Below are positions 11,756 to 19,835 of a DNA stretch of 64,000 nucleotides, piece after piece (position 1 is the first letter of the stretch; each line of letters begins with the position of its first letter). The DNA lies in the NCBI RefSeq assembly GCF_947172395.1, contig NC_069086.1, positions 1,644,501 through 1,708,500 of the forward strand, given 5' to 3'. Origin of the DNA: Bicyclus anynana. Lineage: Eukaryota > Arthropoda > Insecta > Lepidoptera > Nymphalidae. The notes beneath the pieces are model-generated. The model had not been told where the DNA came from. It saw only the letters and a program-made list of their open reading frames with translations, and made no database searches. The translations under genes were made by a program, and so were the position numbers.

Positions 11756-12805
11756 ATGAAGTGTGCCGGGTGTTTAAAAATCATTAAAGGAACCTCGTCT
11801 ATCGGATGCAGTGCACCAGATTGTAAGAGATATTTTTGCAGTGGATGCATTAACCTCAATTCACTTACACCTGACCGTGTAAATAAGTGGCTATGCCCTG
11901 AGTGCAGTGCACAAGATAAGAAAGGTGTAGACAACAGCTCGACCCCGGTAAGGCAAAGTGCAGACGCTCCTAACATAACGCTTCGTAAGAGACCGGAGAA
12001 ATCAGCTGAGACCTCAAATAACGGTGACACGTCCGATGTACAAAGTCTTTTGTCAGCAGTAAGAATCCTCACAGGCGAGATATCATGCCTCAAAGAGAGT
12101 TTAGAGGAGGCTACAGCATCATTGAACCGTTGTCATGAGAGACTCGACGTTCTAGCGGGTACCGTGGCCACCAACGAAGTGCGACTTTGCGCACTCGAGC
12201 GCCGCAACGAGGAAATTGACCTTTTGAAATGTACTATTGGTGAGTTACAGATGGAAATTAATATACAGGCTCAGAGTCATCTTAAAAACGAGATTGAGCT
12301 ATGTGGCATCCCCGAATGCCCCAACGAGAATACAACACATTTAGCCTTAGTCATGGCGAGAAAAGTTGGTGTGGAAGTATCCGATCATGATATAGACTGG
12401 TCTGCTCGAGCGGGCCCTCGCGTCCTTTCGGCTGTTAACGCCACGGGTAACGCGAGAAAGTACCCCCGCCCGATCGTTGTACGGTTATTACGGCGCACTA
12501 AGCGGGACGAACTACTCAAAGCGTCAAAATCACGTCGAAATATAACAAGCATCGACTTGAGCCTTCCCGGTCCTTCACAGAAAGTTTTCATAAACGAGCG
12601 ACTTACACAGAGAAACAGGCAATTTTTTCGTGAGTGTCGTTCTAAAGCAAAAGAAATGGGATATGCCTTCTGCTGGTGCAATAACGGGACTATTTATGTC
12701 CGAGAGCGCGAAGGGAAACCTGCTATTGTTATGCGCAATCAAGGAGATCTGGAGCGACTTATCAATAAAAATAAAACAACACCAAATAATACATCAATGT
12801 TATAA
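11756..12805 (+). CDS. LINE ORF1 protein: zinc finger, coiled coil, RNA-binding-type domain
   Basis: Start chosen at ATG 11756 (context AAAAATGAAG); a longer frame upstream has only a TTG. The product is 349 residues. Residues 3-50 hold eight cysteines spaced like a PHD finger (C3-C6, C18-C23, C28-C31, C47-C50), with Cys where PHD fingers have His. Residues about 94-175 are rich in Leu/Glu heptads and look like a coiled coil. Residues about 175-340 form a basic domain of the type found at the C-terminus of CR1/Jockey-group ORF1 proteins ('LCGIPE', 'RPIVVRLLRR', 'VFINERLT'). In such elements ORF1p binds the element RNA and packages it with ORF2p. The frame is intact. The last 143 bases are also read in the +1 frame by the next ORF. 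Confidence 0.85.
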   Translation: MKCAGCLKIIKGTSSIGCSAPDCKRYFCSGCINLNSLTPDRVNKWLCPECSAQDKKGVDNSSTPVRQSADAPNITLRKRPEKSAETSNNGDTSDVQSLLSAVRILTGEISCLKESLEEATASLNRCHERLDVLAGTVATNEVRLCALERRNEEIDLLKCTIGELQMEINIQAQSHLKNEIELCGIPECPNENTTHLALVMARKVGVEVSDHDIDWSARAGPRVLSAVNATGNARKYPRPIVVRLLRRTKRDELLKASKSRRNITSIDLSLPGPSQKVFINERLTQRNRQFFRECRSKAKEMGYAFCWCNNGTIYVREREGKPAIVMRNQGDLERLINKNKTTPNNTSML

Positions 12806-14231
12806 CCTCCTAAACATATTTAATTTTTGTCCTATAACTAGACTAACCTATTATATTTCCAGATTTAAAGAAAGACAACCATATCTTTATTATTATAAAA
12901 TTTCATTTTTAATAATGTTTTGTAAAATTGTATTATATCGCTGTAAAATTAAAATAACTATTATTTTATCAGATCACAAGGAAACAAACCTAATTTTTAT
13001 CATTGTAAAAATATATATTTTAAAAATGTTGTGTAAAATTACATTAAATTGTTGTAAAACGCCAAATAAATACTACTTTTTCAGATCTCAAAGAAATAAA
13101 ACAAATCTTTACTATATTAAAATAGTTTATTTAAAAATGTATTGTAAAACTATAATGTTAATGTATTGTTGTAAAATGCAAAATAAATACTACTTTTCCA
13201 GATCTCAAGGAAAGAAAGCAAATCTTTATTATACTAGAATTATTTCTTTAAAAATGTATTGTAAAAGTATAGTATTAATGTACTGTTGTAAAATGCAAAA
13301 TAAATATTACTTTTTCAGATTTCAAGGAAATAAAACAAATCTTTATTATACTAAAATTATTCATTTAAAAATGTATTGTAAAACTATAATATTAATGTAT
13401 TGTTGTAAAATGCAAAATAAATATTACTTTTTCAGATTTCAAGGAAATAAAACAAATCTTTATTATACTAAAATTATTCATTTAAAAATGTATTGTAAAA
13501 CTATAATATTAATGTATTGTTGTAAAATGCAAAATAAATATTACTTTTTCAGATTTCAAGGAAATAAAACAAATCTTTATTATACTAAAATTATTCATTT
13601 AAAAATGTATTGTAAAACTATAATATTAATGTATTGTTGTAAAATGCAAAATAAATATTACTTTTTTAGATTTCAGGGAAAGAAAACAAATCTTTATTAT
13701 ACTAGAATTATTTATTTAAATATGTATTGTATAACTATAATATTAATGGATTGTTGTAAAATGCAAATTAACTTGTCACACTATCTTAAAAAAACACAAG
13801 AGAAATATTATTATCTGTGTGGGATTGTTACTTTCTTGAGATATTTCCTACTACCTACTAAAACATTGTTAAATTGCTTAGGTGAAGATAATTTTATAGT
13901 CTTCTTTAGTCTACTACAATGTGTTGTTAAGTGTCATTGCTTGGGCTTTGTAATTCTGATTTTCCTTGCTATTCTTATTCTGTTATTATTGTATATTCTC
14001 TTATGTAAACTTTTTCTGTATGTAAAAAGTGAGCTACATTTAGGATACTTTGACATAGTTATCTTGGCTTACATGTTGCATGCCAACACAATCACCCAAT
14101 TAATACTTACTCTATATATACTACACTACCACTCCGCTAGGGTAACTACATACTCACATTTTAAATTTCATAAAGTACCTTTAGGAAAAAACAATTATAT
14201 ACTTCACTATGAACCCAGACGACCTGGGTAG
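12663..14231 (+). CDS. Extra long open frame between ORF1 and ORF2, with tandem 39-residue repeats
   Basis: An uninterrupted frame runs from ATG 12663 (GTG at 12630 is further upstream) to TAG 14229-14231, giving about 522 residues. It is +1 relative to ORF1 and overlaps it by 143 bases. ORF2 starts 23 bases before its stop, again in the +1 frame. Residues about 65-370 are repeats of a Tyr/Lys/Cys/Ile-rich 39-residue unit (for example 'LKMYCKTIILMYCCKMQNK'). The remainder is rich in Leu/Ile/Phe/Cys and includes one strongly hydrophobic stretch at about residues 423-453 ('GFVILIFLAILILLLLYILL') that could span a membrane. I recognise no family. The DNA is so AT-rich that stops should be common, so an open frame of this length outside the near-identical repeats suggests either selection or a constraint from the repeat. 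It may be non-coding linker that happens to be open. Confidence 0.45.
   Translation: MPSAGAITGLFMSESAKGNLLLLCAIKEIWSDLSIKIKQHQIIHQCYNLLNIFNFCPITRLTYYISRFKERQPYLYYYKISFLIMFCKIVLYRCKIKITIILSDHKETNLIFIIVKIYILKMLCKITLNCCKTPNKYYFFRSQRNKTNLYYIKIVYLKMYCKTIMLMYCCKMQNKYYFSRSQGKKANLYYTRIISLKMYCKSIVLMYCCKMQNKYYFFRFQGNKTNLYYTKIIHLKMYCKTIILMYCCKMQNKYYFFRFQGNKTNLYYTKIIHLKMYCKTIILMYCCKMQNKYYFFRFQGNKTNLYYTKIIHLKMYCKTIILMYCCKMQNKYYFFRFQGKKTNLYYTRIIYLNMYCITIILMDCCKMQINLSHYLKKTQEKYYYLCGIVTFLRYFLLPTKTLLNCLGEDNFIVFFSLLQCVVKCHCLGFVILIFLAILILLLLYILLCKLFLYVKSELHLGYFDIVILAYMLHANTITQLILTLYILHYHSARVTTYSHFKFHKVPLGKNNYILHYEPRRPG
12863..13770. repeat. Tandem array of 110-117-bp units (8 units) inside the LINE
   Basis: Units run 12863-12972 (110 bp), 12973-13084 (112), then 117 bp each at 13085-13201, 13202-13318, 13319-13435, 13436-13552 and 13553-13669, with a last diverged or partial unit to about 13770. 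The three units between 13319 and 13669 are almost identical, while the outer ones are diverged. Every unit boundary is a T-rich tract plus CAG (TAG once), like a 3' splice site. The two odd units sum to 222 bp, so the frame is kept. Confidence 0.92.
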
Positions 14232-17022
14232 TGAGATAGACGAAATGCAAATTGAATGCGTCTCAATAAGCTATCCAGAACAGTGTAACAATACACTTTC
14301 TTCAGGATACAATTTCAAAGTGCTAACTTTCAACATACGAAGTATAGAAAAAAATTTTGACAATTTCTATTTGACTTTTAGGCGTTTGAATTCAAAAATT
14401 GATGTCATTGTTTTATGTGAATGTTGGCTAAGTGGTAATCCAATTATACCCCATATACCAGGATACTCATCTTATAAAACTGAGAGAATAAGAAATCAAA
14501 ATGGAGGTGTGGTTGTATATGTGGAAAACTCCCACAGTGTTACCTTAAAAGAACCTCAATTGAGTGAATCAGACTGTATTCTGATACAATTAAAAAACTT
14601 AGTAACAATAGTTGGTATCTACCGCTCACCATCTGGAAAAAATGCAGACCTTTTCCTTCAGTCACTGGACAATCTACTCGACGAATTAAAACAGTACGCC
14701 AATTTAATTGTCTGTGGAGATATCAATATAAATATATTGAAATCTGTAAATAATGTTAGCTATACTGAATATCTCTGCTTAATCGCCGAGCATGGTTTAC
14801 TGCCTAGCATAACTTTGCCGACAAGAGGAGATGCTTGTTTAGACCACATAATGACCCGAACAACTGGGAAAGCAACTGGTATAGTCTGCACTTCAGACAT
14901 AACAGATCATGATATAGCCATTACTGGGTTCTCACTAAAATTGAATTCTGACAGGTTACCAAGGAAGAGACTAAAACGAAATATTGAAGCTATAAAACTA
15001 GACTTGGGAAGTGAAGACTGGTCATCTATTAACGAAAGCCGTGATGTGAACTTGGCAGTAAACTCCTTCATGTCTCGACTGCTAAACATCATAAATCGCC
15101 ATACAGAAATAGTCACTATAACTAGGTCAAGGTTCAACCTAAAGCCTTGGATAACGCATGGTCTGTTAAAGTGCATGAAACACCGAGACAAGTTGCATTT
15201 GCAGTTTAGAGCAGACTCGGACAATGAGATTTTAAAAATTACATACAAGAGGTACCGAAATTTTTGTAATAGCCTTTTACGGAAACTTAAAACTGAATAC
15301 GAAAGGAAAGAACTAGAAAAAAGCTCTAAGAGCTCCAAAAAGTTATGGAAATCTATAAAAAATATATGCAATTCCAAAAATTCTCACACTAAAATAGATG
15401 AACTTCTCGGAACCACACAAAAAACACAATCTCTCAACTCATGTAATAACTATTTCTCAACATTAGGACAACATTTAGCAAATAATATACTATCAAATAT
15501 TGGTGAAACCGAAGAGTCTATAGCAACTAACATAAAACAAAATCACTCTACACGTGATTCCTTTTTTATGACCCCTACAGACAATTATGAAGTAGAAGCA
15601 CTTATTTCACAACTCCAGAATGGGAAAGCTTCAGGCTATGACGAAATAAACAACGAACTTGTTAAACAAACGACTAAAGAAATAATTGACCCACTAACTA
15701 CCATTTTTAACTTAAGCTTAAGCACAGGTGTATTTCCCGAAGAGTGGAAAATAGCATTGGTAAGCCCAATATATAAAGCTGGCCCCAAAGACAAGCCTGA
15801 AAACTATCGACCCATATCATTGCTTGGAACCTTCTCCAAATTGTTGGAAAAAATAGTTAACAAGAGACTTATGTCTTACTTAGAGTCCCATAACATACTA
15901 TCAGGGAGGCAATTTGGGTTTAGGCATAATAAATCTGCGGAGGATGCTGTCCGTCTTCTAACATCTACTGTATCTGCCCATCTCGACCAGCAAAAAGGTT
16001 GCATAGGTTTATTCCTGGACTTGGCAAAGGCCTTTGATACTGTGTCCATCCCGGTTTTACTAAGAAAACTCGAATGCAACAGTATAAGAGGCATACCACT
16101 TGAGTGGTTTAAAAGTTACTTAACCAACAGAAAGCAGTGTACAAAAATATCTAAGTTAAAAAGTGACGTGCAAAGTATCAATTTTGGTGTACCTCAAGGT
16201 AGCATAATCGGACCGACGCTATTTATATTATATATTAACGATATACACAGTATACCACTCAAGAACGCTGACATCATCTGTTACGCCGATGATACTGCCT
16301 TACTATTCCATGGTATAACTTGGGAAGAAACTTATCGAAATGCACAGTCGGGAATATTTGCTTTATCGAATTGGCTTAGCCACAATTTACTGACGCTGAA
16401 TATAGACAAAACAAAATACCTGTGCTTTCATAAAACTGCAGCTTCCGCTCCCAAAAAACGAAACAATGGCCTTAAGATCCACAGTTGTGGCGTAACAAAT
16501 GCAAAACGCCACATAACGGCTCAGTGTGCTTGTGATGAAATTGGTCAGGTCGACGTCATTAAATATCTTGGGATCCAGATCGATAATAAGCTCTCCTTCA
16601 GACCACACATTGCTTTCCTTTCTAAACGAGTCAGAAAAATCATCGGTATAATGAAAAAAATACGCGATATAGCGAACGCGTCAACCCTAACATTAGTATA
16701 CACTTCATTATGCCAGTCGCTTCTTAACTATTGCATTCTATCTTGGGGAAGTGCAGCAAAGACAATTTTAATAGATCTAGAGAGAGCTCAACGATCAGTA
16801 TTAAAAGTAATGCTAAAAAAACCATACAAATATTCAACCGCACTACTACATAAAGATAGTGGGGTGCTTACAGTTCGTCAACTCTTTATATTAAAAGCAG
16901 CTTTGTCAAAACATAGACAATTGCTACAATCCCCAAATGTAAAAAAGGTATTTGGAAAAAAAATAGTCAAGGTCAATCTCCCAATTGCGAAAACTGAGTT
17001 CGCTCGACGATTCACACCATAA
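14209..17022 (+). CDS. LINE ORF2: APE endonuclease and reverse transcriptase
   Basis: ATG 14209 is the first start after an in-frame TAG at 14182; 937 residues follow. The endonuclease spans about residues 36-245, with Asn in 'LTFNIRS', Glu in 'CECWLS', 'GIYRSPSG', 'GDININ' and the terminal 'TDHDI'. It nicks the target DNA. The reverse transcriptase spans about 465-800: 'GKASGYDEI', 'NYRPISLL', 'LFLDLAKAFDTV' (first catalytic Asp), 'VPQGSIIGPTLF', 'CYADDTALL' (catalytic Asp pair near 693-694) and 'KYLGIQID'. It copies the element RNA onto the nicked target. The frame ends at TAA 17020 right after 'EFARRFTP', but the reading continues in another frame to 17171, so the natural C-terminus is cut. 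All catalytic motifs are present. Confidence 0.92.
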   Translation: MNPDDLGSEIDEMQIECVSISYPEQCNNTLSSGYNFKVLTFNIRSIEKNFDNFYLTFRRLNSKIDVIVLCECWLSGNPIIPHIPGYSSYKTERIRNQNGGVVVYVENSHSVTLKEPQLSESDCILIQLKNLVTIVGIYRSPSGKNADLFLQSLDNLLDELKQYANLIVCGDININILKSVNNVSYTEYLCLIAEHGLLPSITLPTRGDACLDHIMTRTTGKATGIVCTSDITDHDIAITGFSLKLNSDRLPRKRLKRNIEAIKLDLGSEDWSSINESRDVNLAVNSFMSRLLNIINRHTEIVTITRSRFNLKPWITHGLLKCMKHRDKLHLQFRADSDNEILKITYKRYRNFCNSLLRKLKTEYERKELEKSSKSSKKLWKSIKNICNSKNSHTKIDELLGTTQKTQSLNSCNNYFSTLGQHLANNILSNIGETEESIATNIKQNHSTRDSFFMTPTDNYEVEALISQLQNGKASGYDEINNELVKQTTKEIIDPLTTIFNLSLSTGVFPEEWKIALVSPIYKAGPKDKPENYRPISLLGTFSKLLEKIVNKRLMSYLESHNILSGRQFGFRHNKSAEDAVRLLTSTVSAHLDQQKGCIGLFLDLAKAFDTVSIPVLLRKLECNSIRGIPLEWFKSYLTNRKQCTKISKLKSDVQSINFGVPQGSIIGPTLFILYINDIHSIPLKNADIICYADDTALLFHGITWEETYRNAQSGIFALSNWLSHNLLTLNIDKTKYLCFHKTAASAPKKRNNGLKIHSCGVTNAKRHITAQCACDEIGQVDVIKYLGIQIDNKLSFRPHIAFLSKRVRKIIGIMKKIRDIANASTLTLVYTSLCQSLLNYCILSWGSAAKTILIDLERAQRSVLKVMLKKPYKYSTALLHKDSGVLTVRQLFILKAALSKHRQLLQSPNVKKVFGKKIVKVNLPIAKTEFARRFTP

Positions 17023-17171
17023 ATGTCGATGCAAAAGTCTACAACTTTGTTGCAAGGTCCTGTGATCTTTGCAACCTCTCAGTAAATCAGGCAAGTCTAA
17101 CAATAACTAATTGGTTAAAAAGTTTAACTTATACAGACACTGAAGAATTACTCAATGCAAATATGAAATAA
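17013..17171 (+). pseudogene. Displaced C-terminus of ORF2 after a frameshift
   Basis: In the frame starting at CAC 17013 about 52 codons are open, to TAA 17169-17171, with a sequence typical of CR1-group ORF2 ends ('DAKVYNFVARS', 'TNWLKSL'). The join with the ORF2 frame lies around 17008-17013. One base lost, or two gained, would explain it. Confidence 0.75.
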
Positions 17172-17324
17172 GCTAAAATAATTGTGTACACCATCTAATG
17201 TTTCTGCTTACTGTTTTACTTTACTTTTCTTTTTTGTAATGTTTTTCTTTTTGTAATGTAGTCCTATTTATTGTAATTTTTGTAATTAGTCCTAGTCCAA
17301 CGAAAAGCATTAGAAAATCCTACC

Positions 17325-17362
17325 TGGTCTCCACGATACAGATCAATCTAGTGTGGAGACCA
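17325..17362 (+). other. Hairpin in the LINE 3' untranslated region
   Basis: 'TGGTCTCCAC' (17325-17334) pairs with 'GTGGAGACCA' (17353-17362) across an 18-base loop, about 40 bases before AATAAA (17401-17406). In some LINEs the reverse transcriptase recognises 3' stem-loops. That role here is inferred. Confidence 0.6.
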
Positions 17363-17400
17363 CAGGCAATGTTATGGTTTTATGTATATTTTTTTTGGTG

Positions 17401-17437
17401 AATAAAGATTTTATTTATTTATTTATTTTATTTATAT
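17401..17437 (+). repeat. LINE poly(A) signal and TTTA-repeat tail
   Basis: AATAAA at 17401 is followed by TTTATTTATTTATTTATT-type repeats up to about 17437. Short tandem tails in place of poly(A) are usual for CR1-group LINEs. Confidence 0.75.
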
Positions 17438-17754
17438 AGACGTCCAAAGATATAGACCATCCGGTATAATAATTATTAATGGCTAAGCTTTGTAAGATAT
17501 TCCACGTTGCAACCTATCAAGTTTAGCAGAGGCAAACTAAAATTAATGGATAGAATTATACTCAGCAAACGTACCTACGGGAGTGCTCAATGCACAGCGA
17601 GTTACCCGCTTGCTCTAGCCTCGAGCTGTGTCTCTTGGGAAGACGCTACTGTTATCCTAACAAGAGTATCTATGACTATGTACTAAGATATTGTGAGTTG
17701 TTCTGAGCTAGCTTAAGCTTATATATGTTCTGAGGTTCTCTTAGCTCATAATAT

Positions 17755-18400
17755 CTACTACTAGCTGACATCATGCGGTTTCACCCGCGTGGTTCCTGTT
17801 CTCGTAGGATAATTTATAGCCATATTATTTATTATGCTACAAACTTGTAATTTAGCAGGGAGGTAGCTAATAGTAGGTAGACGTCTTGTACAAACCCATT
17901 TTACGACAGCGCCGGATTAAACAGGTCTAAAGGCTCTTAAGCTTAAATAGAAGGACTTTTATATGAACTTCCGAAAGCCATTAGACCTCCTTAATCCGGC
18001 CCTATCGCAAAATGAATTCATAACAAACTTAAAATAACTCTGTTAAACTGTTTACTACATCCCTGCCAAACTTCAAGTTTGTAGCATAAAAAATTAAGGA
18101 CTTTCTTATAAACTTGTGAGAGCCTCTGGACCTCTTTAATCCGGCCCTATCGCAAAATCCATTATTAACAGATACTAACTATAAACTACCTCCCTGCAAA
18201 ATTTCATCTTTGCACGTCAAGCGGTTTTCGAAATTTCGTGAGAATGACCTTTTGCATTTGTATATTAGGAAGACTAGCTGACGGCTGAACATTAATTTCC
18301 CCGTTTTGGCCTCATTTTTGATCTGTGCTTTGCTCCTATTAGTTGTAGCGTGATGTTATGTAGCTTATAGCCTTCCTCGATAAATGGGCTTTTCAACACT
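17755..18400 (+). repeat. Cluster of dispersed repeats with tandem and inverted copies
   Basis: It holds a 'TTTCACCCGCGTGGTTCC' head (17770), two direct copies of a 'CTTTAATCCGGCCCTATCGC' block (about 17990 and 18135), an inverted copy of that block at about 17900-17940, and a second 'TAGCCTTCCTCGATAAATGG' repeat (18365). Non-coding. Confidence 0.65.
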
Positions 18401-18969
18401 ATTTTTTTTTTTCAATTATATTCATTAGTTCGTCAGTAGTTAAGGCAGAAGTACGATTTTGCCTATAACAGGTGAGCAAATGTTGTGTGATGGCGTCACG
18501 TACAATATCGCGAGCGTTAGCGGAAGTCGATATTTAGGTCCATTATCTTATGATGTGCGGCGGAAAAATAGACAACGACGTCATTCCTTTACTCTCCTCT
18601 ATACAAATAGACGAAAATTCTCATGTACTATGAGCCTACATTAGGCTCACTGGACTGTGAACGTGACAATCGCAATGGGCCAACGTGTGTCACACAGAAC
18701 GTAACGCCGAGTGTGAAGGTTCTGACGTGTTCTATATTAACTAGTATCAACTCTACGTCCCGTGACTTCCTTTGTGTATGAACAAACTGCGAACTAATCT
18801 CAGAATATCTGTATTGTAAACCAATAAACCAATGTGGATTAGTCTGCGTCAGAGAAGACGTGTAGAACACCAACCAGTTAACAATTATTGCGATCTTTAA
18901 TGACAATGCGCTAAGTGACAATATCTAAGATGTTACTAAGCTAACTTTCTAAAAGGTACAAGTACCTTT

Positions 18970-19835
18970 TCAGCCGATAGATGTCTATTGCTAGACATAG
19001 GCCTCTTGCATGGGCCTCGAAGCACAACGGGCTCCTTGCAACCCGCTTGATATCCTCGGTCCACCTAGTGGGGGGTCGACAAACATTACGTTTTCCGGTG
19101 CGGGGTCGCCATTCTAGCAAATTGGGACCCCAACGTCCATCGGCTCTTCAAACAATGTGGCCTGCCTATTGCCACTTCAGCTTTGCTGAGCTATGTCTGT
19201 GACTTTGGATCGTCTGCGGATCTCCTTATTCCTGATTCGATCACGCAGAGAAACTCCAAGCATATTTGCCATCGGGATTACCACTTTGCCGGTTATGATA
19301 TGTTCGGTTAGATGGCATTTAAATAAAAGGCGTGTTCACTTTAGGAGGTTTACTGATCGACTATTTTCATTTTACATGGATCTACACTCGACAGCGAGAT
19401 GCGTGTCTGTACCATATTGTTTACATAAAGACTACGTCATTTTATTACATTCGCTAACAGCTAACTTACACGTTTAATAAATTCTAGTCTACACGCTACA
19501 CATAGCTCGCTCCATCGCCCGCTGAGTGACTTTGAGCCTTCTGATAAGGCCCATAGTCAACGACCAAGTCTCGGATCACTGGCAACAAGCACTGGAGAAT
19601 TTCGGACGTAAAGATGTTGCGGAGTTTCCCGAACGCTGCCCAGCCGAGCTGGATTCGGCGATTCGCCTCTTTCTCGAAAAAGGACCTTTTTAAGTGAACT
19701 GTGTGTCCTAGGTATATGGTATATATATTCGTCTACAATTTTGAGCGTAGAGTCCTCAACCATAACTGGGTGGAGCGGTACATGAGTATTAATCATGATC
19801 TTCGTCATGCGCATGTTAATTTTTAGGCACACACG
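18970..19835 (-). mobile_element. RTE-clade LINE, C-terminal half, split by an insertion
   Basis: The minus strand carries the RTE end (DIKRVTRS-like, 'PRTGKRNVCRPPTR'-like, 18970-19265). After a gap of about 230 bp it continues (about 19495-19835) with segments matching 'LKINMRMTKIMINTHV' and 'TLKIVDEYIY'. Frames are broken. The intervening 19266-19495 has no RTE match and looks like a later insert. Confidence 0.7.

Larger units (their letters stand above)
11640..17437 (+). mobile_element. Near-complete non-LTR retrotransposon (CR1/Daphne/Kiri-like) with three long frames
   Basis: The order is a 5' untranslated region, ORF1 (11756-12805), an extra open frame (12663-14231) holding a tandem array, ORF2 (14209-17022 plus a displaced end to 17171), and a 3' untranslated region with a 10-bp hairpin, AATAAA and a TTTA-repeat tail ending near 17437. 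The zinc finger plus coiled-coil ORF1, the APE endonuclease and the YADD reverse transcriptase place it in the CR1 group of LINEs. The exact clade needs a tree. The 5' boundary is not fixed, because I could find no convincing target-site duplication. With ORF1 intact and a single late frameshift in ORF2, the insertion looks fairly young. Confidence 0.85.

Noticed and set aside
11737..12093. Minus-strand frame of 118 codons
   Set aside because: Antisense shadow of the LINE ORF1 zinc finger region. Likewise the minus frames at 12385, 14907, 15876 and 16387.
12863..13770. 117-bp array considered as a CRISPR-like or satellite array
   Set aside because: Units are contiguous with no spacers, lie inside a eukaryotic LINE and follow its reading frame.
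11326..17460. ATAGACTTCCAAAAAT (near 11326) against ATAGACGTCCAAAGAT (near 17438) as a target-site duplication of the LINE
   Set aside because: Two mismatches, and the left copy continues into a known dispersed motif, so it does not mark the 5' end of the element.
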